Source of the DNA: Amycolatopsis sp. FBCC-B4732
GTDB lineage: Bacteria; Actinomycetota; Actinomycetes; Mycobacteriales; Pseudonocardiaceae
Direction: 5' to 3'
DNA length: 64,000 bases
Assembly (NCBI RefSeq): GCF_023008405.1
Contig: NZ_CP095376.1
Span: 7,358,501-7,422,500, forward strand
Positions 45,245 through 54,287 of the stretch are shown piece after piece. The notes below the pieces were generated by a model, which did not search any database, had not been told where the DNA came from, and worked only from the letters and a program-made list of their open reading frames with translations. Numbering within the stretch: the stretch's first letter is position 1; each line of letters begins with the position of its first letter. The position numbers and the translations under genes are program-made.

Positions 45245-45914
45245 GAAATGTCACCTTTCGTCCGTCCACGGTGCAGCCACCGCGGCCGAGTCGCTCGATC
45301 GTTTCCACCAGCAGCCTGCGTTCGACGGCCTTGATCCGTTCGTGCAGGACGTCTTCGGTGTCGTCGTGCTCCACGACGACGGCTTCCTGGGCGATGATCG
45401 GCCCGGTGTCGACCCCGGCGTCCGCGAAGTGCACGGTCGAGCCGGTGACCTTGACGCCGGCCTCCAGCGCGTCGCGGACCGCGTGCATCCCCGGGAACGA
45501 CGGGAGCAGCGCCGGGTGCGTGTTGACCACGGTGAACCGGCCGAGGAACTGCTCGCCGAGGATCTTCATGAACCCGGCCGAGACGACGAGGTCGGGCTGG
45601 TACGCCGCGACGGCCTCGGTCAGCGCCTTGTCCCAGGCGGCCCGGTCGGGGTGGTCGGCGACGCGGACGGTGAACGACGGGACGCTGAGGCGCTCGGCGC
45701 GGGTGAGGGCTTCGATGCCGGTGCGGTCGGCGCCGACGGCGACGACCTTGGCCGGGAAGCCGGACCGCCCGGTGGCGTCCAGCACCGCCTGCAGGAGGGT
45801 TCCGGAGCCCGACGCGAGCACGACGAGCTTCACCGGAGTGGGCAGCTCCAACCGTTGAGACAGAGCGGGCTCCTTGCCGCGGGCGGTGCGCAGCCGGTGC
45901 GCACGGCGCTTCAC
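45234..45914 (-). CDS. purN: Phosphoribosylglycinamide formyltransferase
   Basis: About 226 residues from GTG 45914. The first 17-27 residues (Arg-rich) are not typical of the family; GTG 45833 ([15 protein letters not shown]) or a CTG at 45863 with GGAG upstream are alternatives. The catalytic Asn/His/Asp set is in [15 protein letters not shown] and [15 protein letters not shown]. It transfers formyl from 10-formyl-THF to GAR. It overlaps purH by 11 bases; purN-purH-perM order as in M. tuberculosis. Confidence 0.94.
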   Translation of the reverse strand: MKRRAHRLRTARGKEPALSQRLELPTPVKLVVLASGSGTLLQAVLDATGRSGFPAKVVAVGADRTGIEALTRAERLSVPSFTVRVADHPDRAAWDKALTEAVAAYQPDLVVSAGFMKILGEQFLGRFTVVNTHPALLPSFPGMHAVRDALEAGVKVTGSTVHFADAGVDTGPIIAQEAVVVEHDDTEDVLHERIKAVERRLLVETIERLGRGGCTVDGRKVTFREH

Positions 45915-45929
45915 CAGGTCGCGTCAACC

Positions 45930-47354
45930 CTAACGGTCGGTCTCGTCCGGCTCGACGTCGCCGCAGGTCTCGGTGCCTCCGGTCACAGCTTCGTCCTCGG
46001 CCGGCTCGTCTTCGAGGCCGAGCTCGGCGTCGGCTTCGGCCTCGAACTCCGCGTCCTCGGCGGCTTCTTCGTCGTCCTCTTCGGACGCTTCCAGTTCCTC
46101 GACGGCTTCCGCGGCCGCTTCGGCGTCGACGTCGTCGGCGTCTTCGAAGGCTTCGTTGTCTTCGAGCGCTTCCGGCGGCGGCGCGGGCGGCTCGTGCTCG
46201 CCGGTGAAGAACGCGACGAACGAACCCGGGATGACGATCCAGCAGAACGCGACGACGGACGCGACGCCCACCGGCACGCTCACCGGGTCGAACGGGCCGT
46301 CGCCGAGCCGTCCGCCGGACAGCGTGCCGAGCAGGACGCAGCCGAGCGCGACGACCGCACCGGCCACCGCGACCGCGCGGATGCGCTGCGCCGGGTCGGC
46401 GTCGGCCTTGCGCAGCGACCAGCCGACCAGCGCGCCGGTCGCCGCGGGCAGCACCAGCAGGGCGGGCCACCAGGCGGCGTGGTGGTCGGGCAGGCCGCCG
46501 AGCAGGGGGACGCCGGGTACGGCGCCGCCGCGGTAGCCGAACATCCCGACGTTGAGGTCGCCGATCGAAAATCCGGGCCCGGTGACGAAGGACAGCGAAG
46601 CGGCGACGGCGTTCGGGAGGTAGAGCACCGAGAGCAGGAAGAGCCCGAAGCTGGTGCCGAAGGCGGGCTCGTAGATGTCGGACACGGTCGCCCAGGACAC
46701 CGCGGTCGCGACCGTGAACACGACGGCACCGCAGGCCACCAGCACCGCGAAGCCGAGCGCGCCGGCGCGGAGCCCGCGCAGGGCGAGGGGGTCGAGGCGC
46801 TCCGCGACGACGTCCGGCAGCCCGCAGGACCGGGTGACGCCGACGAACGCGGCCGCGGCGGCGAGCAGCCCGGGCACGGCGAAGGCGACCAGCGGGTTCG
46901 CCGTCACCGGCGAGCCCTGCGCGCCGAGCGCGACGACCAGCCCGAACACCGCGTGCGCGGTGGTGATCGTGAGCAGCACGGGGAGCGCTTCGCGGGCCGA
47001 CCGGCAGCCGAGGCGCTGGGCGGCGCCGGCCGCCGTCCGCGCGGCCAGCAGGGTCACGCCGAGCGTCGGCAGCAGCGGGAGCACGCCGAGCGGGTGGCCG
47101 CCGAGGCCGAGGCGGACCTGGTGCGCGGCGAGCCACCCGGGACCGGCGGCCAGCAGCACGCCGGTGCCGGAGAAGACGGCGCGGTCGGCGGTGAGCGCGA
47201 CCAGGGTCAGCACGGCCGCGACGGCGGCGTAGCCGGTGACCAGCGGGCCGAGGGCGGCGGCGAGCAACACCCGCACCCGCGCCGCCCCGGAGAGTCCGAC
47301 GCCGGGTTCGAGGTCGCTCACCGGCTCTTCGCGGGCATCGGTGAGCAGGTCCAT
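45930..47354 (-). CDS. perM: PerM/DUF6350-type multi-pass membrane protein
   Basis: 474 residues from ATG 47354 with about eight to ten helices (e.g. VRVLLAAALGPLVTGYAAVAAVLTLV), conserved loop GFSIGDLNVGMFGYRGGAVPGVPLLGGLPDHHAAWW, and a long acidic C-terminal tail (residues 395-474, mostly Glu/Asp/Ala). It corresponds in position to M. tuberculosis Rv0955, PerM, needed for cell division in chronic infection. It is followed by purN after 15 bases. Confidence 0.85.
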   Translation of the reverse strand: MDLLTDAREEPVSDLEPGVGLSGAARVRVLLAAALGPLVTGYAAVAAVLTLVALTADRAVFSGTGVLLAAGPGWLAAHQVRLGLGGHPLGVLPLLPTLGVTLLAARTAAGAAQRLGCRSAREALPVLLTITTAHAVFGLVVALGAQGSPVTANPLVAFAVPGLLAAAAAFVGVTRSCGLPDVVAERLDPLALRGLRAGALGFAVLVACGAVVFTVATAVSWATVSDIYEPAFGTSFGLFLLSVLYLPNAVAASLSFVTGPGFSIGDLNVGMFGYRGGAVPGVPLLGGLPDHHAAWWPALLVLPAATGALVGWSLRKADADPAQRIRAVAVAGAVVALGCVLLGTLSGGRLGDGPFDPVSVPVGVASVVAFCWIVIPGSFVAFFTGEHEPPAPPPEALEDNEAFEDADDVDAEAAAEAVEELEASEEDDEEAAEDAEFEAEADAELGLEDEPAEDEAVTGGTETCGDVEPDETDR

Positions 47355-47457
47355 GATCCGCACCCTGACACCCGGGCTGGTCCGTCCGGGTGAGCCACGC
47401 CGCCGCCGTCCGACGTGGGAAAGCCAACCCACCCGGTCGAGTCACCCCCGGAGCGCA

Positions 47458-47496
47458 AAACACCCGCTGTGACACTCTGCGTCACAGCGGGTGTTT
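47458..47496. terminator. Terminator after 34 kDa antigen-like gene
   Basis: AAACACCCGCTGTGAC and its perfect complement (16-bp arms) around a 7-base loop, 12 bases after the stop of the gene at 47509. Confidence 0.9.
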
Positions 47497-47508
47497 CGGA
47501 CTACCGCG

Positions 47509-48297
47509 TCAGTTCGACTTGCCGAAGCCACCGGGCGGGGTGCCCGGGTTGTCCGACGGCGGCTGCTGGAAGAACGAGCCCTGCTGCGGGGCGTACGTCG
47601 TGGCCTGCTGCCCCGGCGGCGGCGTGGTCGACGGCGGGTTCGGCGAGCCGTACTGGCCCGGCTGCGAGAACGGGGCCGACGGCTCCCCGGCCTGGGCGAC
47701 CGGGCCCGGGCCGTGCCCCGGCTGGCCGAACTGCTGACCCGGCTGACCCGGCTGGCCGTACTGCTGCTGCTGGCCGGGCTGGTTGAACTGCTGCTGACCG
47801 CCGTAGGACGGCGCGGCGGGCTTCGGCGACGGCGGCTTGATCACGCCGTGCTCGATGAGCAGCGCGCCGACCGCGGCGGCCGCCTGCAGGAACGCCAGGA
47901 TCAGGATGACGATGACGACCCCGGGCGTCGTCTGCAGACCGATCAGCGTGTCCAGGACGTCGAGCATGCCGAGCACGCTGAACAGCGCCGCGAACGGCAG
48001 CGTCCGCGGCCCCTTCGGCAGCACCTGGAGCGCGGCGAGCAGACCGCCACCGAGCAGGAAGACCCCGCCGAGGCCGACTTCGCCGGTGTCGACGAACCCG
48101 AGGAAGTACTGCACGAGGCTGAGGCCGGTGACGACCAGGGCGAGCAGCAGCGGCAGGTTCTGCGGCAGGCCGCCGGGGCCCGACGGCGCCGGGTGCGCGT
48201 GGGACTGCTGCGCCGGGAAGCCACTGGACGGGGGACCGGGGGGCTGTTGGCCGCCACCCTGCTGGGGGTAGCCAGGCCCGCCGCTGGGGAAGGTCAT
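47509..48297 (-). CDS. 34 kDa antigen-like (DUF5336) membrane protein
   Basis: 262 residues from ATG 48297. A Pro/Gly/Gln-rich N-terminus is followed by four helices (NLPLLLALVVTGLSLVQYFLG, VGLGGVFLLGGGLLAALQVL, ALFSVLGMLDVLDTLIG, VVIVILILAFLQAAAAVGALL) and a Gln/Pro-rich tail (QQQFNQPGQQQQYGQPG). Layout and position between perM and sucD match Rv0954 of M. tuberculosis. Function unknown. Confidence 0.85.
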   Translation of the reverse strand: MTFPSGGPGYPQQGGGQQPPGPPSSGFPAQQSHAHPAPSGPGGLPQNLPLLLALVVTGLSLVQYFLGFVDTGEVGLGGVFLLGGGLLAALQVLPKGPRTLPFAALFSVLGMLDVLDTLIGLQTTPGVVIVILILAFLQAAAAVGALLIEHGVIKPPSPKPAAPSYGGQQQFNQPGQQQQYGQPGQPGQQFGQPGHGPGPVAQAGEPSAPFSQPGQYGSPNPPSTTPPPGQQATTYAPQQGSFFQQPPSDNPGTPPGGFGKSN

Positions 48298-48453
48298 CGG
48301 ATGCACTCCTGTCGGTTCGACCGGCACTCCGGGGCACGCGGGCACCCGGGGGAAGACGAGGCGGCTTGTGTGCGCAGAACGCTAGCGCACTCGCAAGCCC
48401 TCAGCCCACCAGACGCGTGAATACCTCAGGAGGTTTCGTGCTCCAACGGAGGA

Positions 48454-48482
48454 GAGCCGGGCACCTTGTGAGTGCCCGGCTC
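48454..48482. terminator. Terminator of sucCD
   Basis: GAGCCGGGCAC and GTGCCCGGCTC, perfect 11-bp arms with loop CTTGTGA, 22 bases after the sucD stop in its reading direction. Confidence 0.85.
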
Positions 48483-48504
48483 CACCTGCGGTTACCCGCT
48501 GTCG

Positions 48505-49395
48505 TCAGCCGAGGCTGTTGTACAGCTCACGTGCGAGGACGGCGGTCTCGCTCGGGGTCTTGCCGACCTTGACGCCGGCGGCCTCGAGGGCCTCCTTCTT
48601 CGCGGCGGCCGTGCCGGAGGAGCCCGACACGATGGCGCCGGCGTGGCCCATGGTCTTGCCCTCGGGCGCGGTGAAGCCCGCGACGTAGCCGACGACCGGC
48701 TTCGTCACGTTCTCCTTGATGTAGGCCGCGGCGCGCTCTTCGGCGTCGCCACCGATCTCGCCGATCATCACGATGACCTTGGTCTCGGGGTCCGCCTCGA
48801 ACGCCTCGAGGGCGTCGATGTGCGTGGTGCCGATGATGGGGTCACCGCCGATGCCGACCGCGGTGGAGAAGCCGATGTCCCGCAGCTCGTACATCATCTG
48901 GTAGGTCAGCGTGCCGGACTTCGACACGAGGCCGATCTGGCCCGGGCCGGAGATGTCGGCCGGGATGATGCCGGCGTTCGACTTGCCCGGGCTGATCACG
49001 CCGGGGCAGTTCGGCCCGATGATCCGGGTCGTGTTGCCCTTCGCGACGGCGTGCGCCCAGAAGTAGGCCGAGTCGTGCACCGGGATGCCCTCGGTGATGA
49101 CGACGGCCAGCGGGATCTCGGCGTCGATCGCCTCGATGACCGCGTCCTTCGCGAACTTCGGCGGCACGAAGATGACCGACACGTCCGCGCCGGTCTCCTT
49201 GATCGCCTCTTCGACGGTGCCGAAGACCTTGAGGTCCTTGCCCTCGATGGTGACGGTCTGGCCGGCCTTGCGGGCGTTGACGCCACCCACGATGTTCGTG
49301 CCGGACTTCAGCATCTTGGTCGCGTGCTTCATGCCTTCGGAGCCGGTGAGCCCCTGCACGATGACCTTGCTGTTCTCGTTGATGAAGATCGACAT
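48505..49395 (-). CDS. sucD: Succinyl-CoA synthetase alpha subunit
   Basis: 296 residues; ATG 49395 is one base after the sucC stop and gives the standard N-terminus [15 protein letters not shown]. CoA-binding segment [13 protein letters not shown], then [17 protein letters not shown], and the phosphorylated His in [10 protein letters not shown]. Substrate-level phosphorylation in the TCA cycle, with SucC. Confidence 0.97.
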   Translation of the reverse strand: MSIFINENSKVIVQGLTGSEGMKHATKMLKSGTNIVGGVNARKAGQTVTIEGKDLKVFGTVEEAIKETGADVSVIFVPPKFAKDAVIEAIDAEIPLAVVITEGIPVHDSAYFWAHAVAKGNTTRIIGPNCPGVISPGKSNAGIIPADISGPGQIGLVSKSGTLTYQMMYELRDIGFSTAVGIGGDPIIGTTHIDALEAFEADPETKVIVMIGEIGGDAEERAAAYIKENVTKPVVGYVAGFTAPEGKTMGHAGAIVSGSSGTAAAKKEALEAAGVKVGKTPSETAVLARELYNSLG

Positions 49396-49396
49396 C

Positions 49397-50566
49397 TCAC
49401 GCACCTGCCGCGGCGAGCTCGGCAGCCTTGTCGGCCGCGTTGTCCATTGTGTCCACCACGGTGACGAGCGGGTGGTTCGCGTCCGCCAGGATCTGGCGAC
49501 CCTCCACGACGTTGTTGCCGTCCAGGCGGACGACCAGCGGCTTGCTGGCCTCGTCGCCCAGGATCTTCAGGGCCTCGACGATGCCGTTCGCCACCGCGTC
49601 GCAGGCGGTGATGCCGCCGAAGACGTTGACGAAGACGCTCTTCACGTCGGTGTCGTTGAGGATGACGTCCAGCCCGGCCGCCATGACCTCGGCCGACGCG
49701 CCGCCGCCGATGTCGAGGAAGTTCGCCGGCTTCACGCCGCCGTGCTTCTCGCCCGCGTACGCCACCACGTCCAAAGTGGACATGACGAGGCCCGCGCCGT
49801 TGCCGATGATGCCGACCTGGCCGTCGAGCTTGACGTAGTTGAGGTTCTTGGCCTTGGCCTTCGCCTCGAGCGGGTTCTCGGCTTCCTTGTCCACCAGGGC
49901 TTCGTGACCCGGCTGGCGGAAGTCCGCGTTCTCGTCGAGGGTGACCTTGCCGTCGAGGGCGATGATCTTGTCCTGCGGGTCGCGGACCAGCGGGTTGACC
50001 TCGACGAGGGTGGCGTCCTCGGAGACGAAGGTCTCCCAGAGCTTCACGACGACGTCGGCGGCCTCGTCGATGATGTCGGCCGGGAAGTTGCCGGCCTTCA
50101 GGATCTCGAGCGCCTTCGCCTTGTCGACACCGGCGATCGAGTCGACCGGGATCTTCGCGAGCGCTTCGGGGCGCTCGACGGCGAGCTGCTCGATCTCCAT
50201 GCCGCCCTCGGAGGACGCCATCGCCAGGAACGTGCGGTTCGCGCGGTCCAGCAGGAAGGAGAAGTAGTACTCGGACGCGATGTCCGAAGCTTCCGCCACG
50301 AGCACGCGGCGCGTGATGTGGCCCTTGATGTCGAGGCCGAGGATGGCTTCCGCCTTCTCCTTCGCCTCGTCCGGCGTCTGGGCCAGCTTGACGCCGCCCG
50401 CCTTGCCACGGCCGCCGACCTTCACCTGCGCCTTGACGACGACCTGGTTACCGATCTGCTCCGCGGCGGTCTTGGCTTCTTCGGGGGTGCTTGCCACCGA
50501 GCCCGGCAGAACCGGTACTCCGTGGGCGGCGAAGAGATCCCTCGCCTGGTACTCGTAGAGGTCCAC
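49397..50566 (-). CDS. sucC: Succinyl-CoA synthetase beta subunit
   Basis: 389 residues from GTG 50566 with AGGAGACTGG upstream. ATP-grasp fold: [39 protein letters not shown] and [40 protein letters not shown]. It provides the nucleotide site. Two-gene operon with sucD. Confidence 0.97.
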   Translation of the reverse strand: MDLYEYQARDLFAAHGVPVLPGSVASTPEEAKTAAEQIGNQVVVKAQVKVGGRGKAGGVKLAQTPDEAKEKAEAILGLDIKGHITRRVLVAEASDIASEYYFSFLLDRANRTFLAMASSEGGMEIEQLAVERPEALAKIPVDSIAGVDKAKALEILKAGNFPADIIDEAADVVVKLWETFVSEDATLVEVNPLVRDPQDKIIALDGKVTLDENADFRQPGHEALVDKEAENPLEAKAKAKNLNYVKLDGQVGIIGNGAGLVMSTLDVVAYAGEKHGGVKPANFLDIGGGASAEVMAAGLDVILNDTDVKSVFVNVFGGITACDAVANGIVEALKILGDEASKPLVVRLDGNNVVEGRQILADANHPLVTVVDTMDNAADKAAELAAAGA

Positions 50567-50685
50567 TACTCCAGTCTCCTGACGACACGCCACTGTGGTG
50601 GTCCGCGTTACCGGACCGCGCTGTCGGACCAGTCGAGGTTAGCGACCTGCGTGAACGGCGGGGACTCCGCACCTGGTGAAGTCGG

Positions 50686-51003
50686 TCACCGTGCGCGGTC
50701 AGACGGTGTTCCCGAGGTGTGAGACCGCCCACCGGGCAGCCATTCCACGGCTTCTTCGGGGGTCGTGAAGACGGCGAAGTCGCTCAGCGCGGCCTCGAGT
50801 TCCGCCGAGGGCGCGTCGCCGAGGACGCCCACCGCGTCCGGGTCCTCCTGCTCGGCGGTGCGCAGGATCTGCTCTTCGGTGGCCAGCGGTCCGGCGTGGA
50901 CGACCTCGACGCCTTCGTCGCGCAGGAGGCGGCCCAGCGCGACGGCGGCCGGGTCGGGCCGGGCGAACTCGACGAGCAGCACCCGGCGGCGCTCACGCGT
51001 CAC
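50686..51003 (-). CDS. Cobalamin-binding-domain-like small protein
   Basis: 105 residues from GTG 51003, overlapping the upstream gene by 11 bases. RVLLVEFARPDPAAVALGRLLRDEGVEVVHAG and DPDAVGVLG have the pattern of the methylmalonyl-CoA mutase C-terminal (B12-binding) fold. The base-off motif DXHXXG is missing (EFARPDP), so cobalamin binding by His ligation is not possible; it may be a structural relative only. Confidence 0.5.
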   Translation of the reverse strand: MTRERRRVLLVEFARPDPAAVALGRLLRDEGVEVVHAGPLATEEQILRTAEQEDPDAVGVLGDAPSAELEAALSDFAVFTTPEEAVEWLPGGRSHTSGTPSDRAR

Positions 51004-52798
51004 GGCGTCCGCCCGCGGCGGCCAGCCCGGCCGCGATCAGCAGCGCGACGGCGGCGGCGAGGGCGAGCCAGAACCCGGTCGCCGGGCTCGCGCCGCCGAG
51101 CGTCCCGCCGACGAGCGGCAGCTCCGCGGCGTGCAGGCCGGTGAGCACGGCGGCGCCGGCCAGCAGCGCCGCCGCGGGCTTCGGCCGGGACCGCAGCGCG
51201 AGCGCGGCGGCACCGACGACGGCCACGGCGGCGGTCAGCAGCCCCCACGACGGGGTGTCGAAGTCCGACCACAGCCCGGGCGCGACGTAGCCGGGCACGG
51301 TGAAGACGGGCAGCCCGAAGCCGGCGACGGCCAGCACGGCCCCGGCGACGACGGGCGTGAGCACGTTCTTGTCCGCCTCGGCGGCGCTCCCGGCGTCCTC
51401 GCGTTCGACGACCCCGGTCCCGACGGCGGCGAGGGCGGTCAGCACGGCGAGCACGAGCGCGGCGAACGTCCAGGCGGCGCCGGCCCCGAGGTCGTAGCTG
51501 AAGGCGGGGGCGGCGGTGCCCCCGAAGCCGCCGAGGTTGCCGGCCTGGGTGGCGGTGAGCGCGGTGTTGAGGACGGCGGTGCCCGCGAGGACGATCCCGG
51601 CCCAGAGGAGCCCGAGCAGCGGCCGCGCGCCCGGCGCGGTTTTCGGGACGAGGACGCCGAGTGCGGTCACGGCCAGCACGACGGCGGCGACGAGCAGGAA
51701 CCAGCGCGCCGGACTTTCGGCGGCGGCGCTGACCGGCGCGGTGGCCCCGGGGTTCAGCGCGGTGACGGCGACCTGCGGCGCGAAGCTGCCGATCAGCGCG
51801 GCGACCGCGGTGACGAGGCCGAGCAGCCCGGTGACGAGCCGCCACCAGAAGAGGCCGGGGATCTTCAGGTCGGCCTCGTCGTTCGCGGGCCGTTCGGTGA
51901 GCCGGGTGAAGGCGAGCGCGCCGATGACAGCCGTCGTGAGGAGGACGAGGACGGGCCCCCAGGTGACGCCGAGGTCGGCCCGCAGGAGCCCGGCGAGCAC
52001 GGGCGGCACGGCGACGCCGAACGCACCGGCGGCCAGCCCGAGCAGCGCCCCGCGCGCGGTCCGTTCGGCGGGCGCGGCGAGCGCGAGCGCGGCGGCCAGC
52101 GGAAGCGCGGCGGCGAGCAGGAGGTAGCCGCCGAGGGCGGGCCAGGGTCCTTCGAAGGACGAGCGCGCGAGGAGGAAGCCGTTGGCGGCGGAGACGGGGG
52201 CGGTCAGCAACCCGACCGAAGCGGTGACGGCGAGCAGCGGCACGAGCAGCCGCCACCGCCGCCGTTCGGGTTCTTCGGCGGACCGGCTCGCCCGCCAGGC
52301 CGCGACGCCCGCGGCCACGGTGAGCAGGTGCCCGGCGACGAGCAGCCAGAACCCGGCACCGACGGCCGAGCCCCCGACGAACCGGTCGGCGAGGTAGAGC
52401 TCCGGCCGGACGGCGAGCGGCCCGTTGACGGCGAACTGGAGGTCGAGGACCAGCCGTCCGGGCGCGAGGGCGGCGAGGCCGAGGATCAGGCCCCCGGCCA
52501 GCGCGGGCCGTTTTCCGGCGGCCCAGATGGCGGCGGCGACGGGGGCCAGCGCGAGAACGGCGAGCCAGGGCCAGCTGGTGAACCCGGGAGCGGCGTCCGG
52601 TGAGACGTGCGCGACGGCACCGGCGGCGAGCGCGACGGCCCCGGCGGCGGCGAGCCCGAGGGCGAGGGTCTGGGGGCGGTCGTCTTCGGCCCAGGTCTGC
52701 GGTGGGGTCCGCTCGCTGGTGGGACGGGCCGCGGGAGCCGGCGGGGTGGCCGGGGCGCCGGGGGTGCTCCGGCCTGGGGGTTCTGAGCGTGGGGGCAT
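50993..52798 (-). CDS. Large multi-pass membrane protein, unknown function
   Basis: 601 residues from ATG 52798. A Pro-rich N-terminus (residues 1-40) is followed by about fourteen to sixteen hydrophobic helices extremely rich in Ala, Leu and Val. Loop segments RSSFEGPWPALGGYLLL and ERPANDEADLKIPGLFWW are distinctive. No transporter motif recognised. It is the first gene of a two-gene unit with the B12-like protein; the IS110 insertion lies upstream and may have separated it from its original neighbours. Confidence 0.75.
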   Translation of the reverse strand: MPPRSEPPGRSTPGAPATPPAPAARPTSERTPPQTWAEDDRPQTLALGLAAAGAVALAAGAVAHVSPDAAPGFTSWPWLAVLALAPVAAAIWAAGKRPALAGGLILGLAALAPGRLVLDLQFAVNGPLAVRPELYLADRFVGGSAVGAGFWLLVAGHLLTVAAGVAAWRASRSAEEPERRRWRLLVPLLAVTASVGLLTAPVSAANGFLLARSSFEGPWPALGGYLLLAAALPLAAALALAAPAERTARGALLGLAAGAFGVAVPPVLAGLLRADLGVTWGPVLVLLTTAVIGALAFTRLTERPANDEADLKIPGLFWWRLVTGLLGLVTAVAALIGSFAPQVAVTALNPGATAPVSAAAESPARWFLLVAAVVLAVTALGVLVPKTAPGARPLLGLLWAGIVLAGTAVLNTALTATQAGNLGGFGGTAAPAFSYDLGAGAAWTFAALVLAVLTALAAVGTGVVEREDAGSAAEADKNVLTPVVAGAVLAVAGFGLPVFTVPGYVAPGLWSDFDTPSWGLLTAAVAVVGAAALALRSRPKPAAALLAGAAVLTGLHAAELPLVGGTLGGASPATGFWLALAAAVALLIAAGLAAAGGRRDA

Positions 52799-52964
52799 TG
52801 CTGGCGACGCTAGCAAGGTTGGGCGGAGCGGGAGGGACCAGCGGGCCACGAGTCGGCGAACGGGCCCGGGTGGAGTGACCGTGGACGCGGTGGGGGCAGG
52901 CGGAGGAGGGGGTGGGAGGGGCGGGCACGGGAAGCGGCGAACGGCGCGGGCGACCGGCGGGGGG

Positions 52965-54287
52965 GTGTCCCTATGGGGTTGTCAAGCCGCAGCCGGGGCT
53001 GGGGTGGGTTCGGGGTGTCGGTAGTGGGTGCCGTTGCGGAGCATGGCGTAGAGGACATCGCAGCGTCGGCGGGCCAGGCAGATGAGGGCGGCGTTGTGCT
53101 TCTTGCCCTCGGCCCGTTTGCGGTCGTAGTAGGCCCGGCTGGTCGGGTCGGACAACGAGGCGAAGGCGGCGAGGAAGAACGCCCGTTTGAGCTGGCGGTT
53201 GCCGGTCCGGGCCGGATGTTCGCCCTTGATCGATGTTCCGGAGCTGCGGGTGACCGGGGCGATGCCGGCGTAGGCGGCCAGGTGCCCCGAGCTGGCGAAG
53301 TTCGTGGCGTCGCCGACCTCGAGGAGGATGCGGGCTGCGGTCCTGACGCCGATGCCGGGCATCGAGGTCAGGACCCCGGCAAGAGGGTGCGCATCAAGTA
53401 TCCCCTCAACCTGCTCAGCAACCTGTTTGCGTTGCTGCAGCACGGTTTTCAAGCTGTCCGCCAGCCGCGGCAAGACAGTGTCGGCAGCGGCGGTGCCCGG
53501 GACGGTGACGGTCTGCTCGCCGAGCGCGGTCATGATCGCCTCGACCAGCCGCTCGCCCATGCGAGGCGCATGGACCTTCGCGATCGCGGTCAGTTTGCGG
53601 CGGCCGGCCTGGGCGATGCCGGCCGGGCCGCCGCAGCGGGAGAGGATCTCCAGCACCGCCGGATGCGAGATCCGCGGGCCGATCGCGTGTTCGAGGGCGG
53701 GGTGGATGCCGGTGAGCAGGCCGCGGATGCGGTTGCTGATGCGGGTGGCTTCGCCGGCCAGGTCGTCGTCGAACCCGACCAGTACCTCCAGCTCGGCCAG
53801 CGCGTCGTCACCGACGTCGACCGGGCGCAGCGTGTGCGGCAGCGAGCGGGCGGCGTCGGCGATGATGAACGCATCGCGGGCGTCGGTCTTCGCCCGGCCG
53901 GGGTAGAGGTCGGCGATGCGGCGCATCGCCAGCCCGGGCAGGTACGCGACCTGGTGCCCGGCGGCGCGGGCGACCGCGACCGGCAGCGCCCCGATCGTGG
54001 CCGGCTGATCGACCACGACCAGCAGCGGCCCGTGCCCGGCGAGCTTATCGAACAGGGCTCGCAGCTTCGGTTCGGTGTTGGGCAGCGGCCCGTCATGCAG
54101 CCGTTTGCCGGCCGGGTCGAGCCCGACGGCGTGATGGGCGTCTTTGCCGACGTCCAGGCCGAGGAACACGCTGAAAGTGCTGCTCATCCACCATGCCGTT
54201 CGTTCGCCGCGGGTGGTCACCGGTCTGGCATCGATGGCCGGCACCCACGTTACGACGAGACCTACCTTCTGGTGGCCGTGTCCCTAT
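52965..54287 (-). mobile_element. IS110-family insertion element (approximate limits)
   Basis: A 10-base direct repeat GTGTCCCTAT occurs at 52965-52974, eight bases beyond the transposase stop, and at 54278-54287, about 90 bases before its start. I take these as approximate boundaries. There are no terminal inverted repeats, as expected for IS110. The right non-coding part may extend further (to about 54410), where GGTCACCAGGTCCGG-type dyads could belong to the guide (bridge) RNA described for this family. Confidence 0.6.
52982..54187 (-). CDS. IS110-family DEDD transposase
   Basis: 401 residues from ATG 54187. The N-terminal RuvC-like DEDD domain has LGLDVGKD (Asp12), VVVDQPAT (Asp60) and KTDARDAFIIAD (Asp102, Asp105). 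The C-terminal Tnp_IS116/IS110 domain has SMPGIGVRTAARILLE, HLAAYAGIAPVTRSSGTSI (candidate catalytic Ser319) and GNRQLKRAFFLAAF. Length is normal and all motifs are intact, so the element may still be active. Family members are guided by a bridge RNA encoded beside the gene. Confidence 0.93.
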   Translation of the reverse strand: MSSTFSVFLGLDVGKDAHHAVGLDPAGKRLHDGPLPNTEPKLRALFDKLAGHGPLLVVVDQPATIGALPVAVARAAGHQVAYLPGLAMRRIADLYPGRAKTDARDAFIIADAARSLPHTLRPVDVGDDALAELEVLVGFDDDLAGEATRISNRIRGLLTGIHPALEHAIGPRISHPAVLEILSRCGGPAGIAQAGRRKLTAIAKVHAPRMGERLVEAIMTALGEQTVTVPGTAAADTVLPRLADSLKTVLQQRKQVAEQVEGILDAHPLAGVLTSMPGIGVRTAARILLEVGDATNFASSGHLAAYAGIAPVTRSSGTSIKGEHPARTGNRQLKRAFFLAAFASLSDPTSRAYYDRKRAEGKKHNAALICLARRRCDVLYAMLRNGTHYRHPEPTPAPAAA

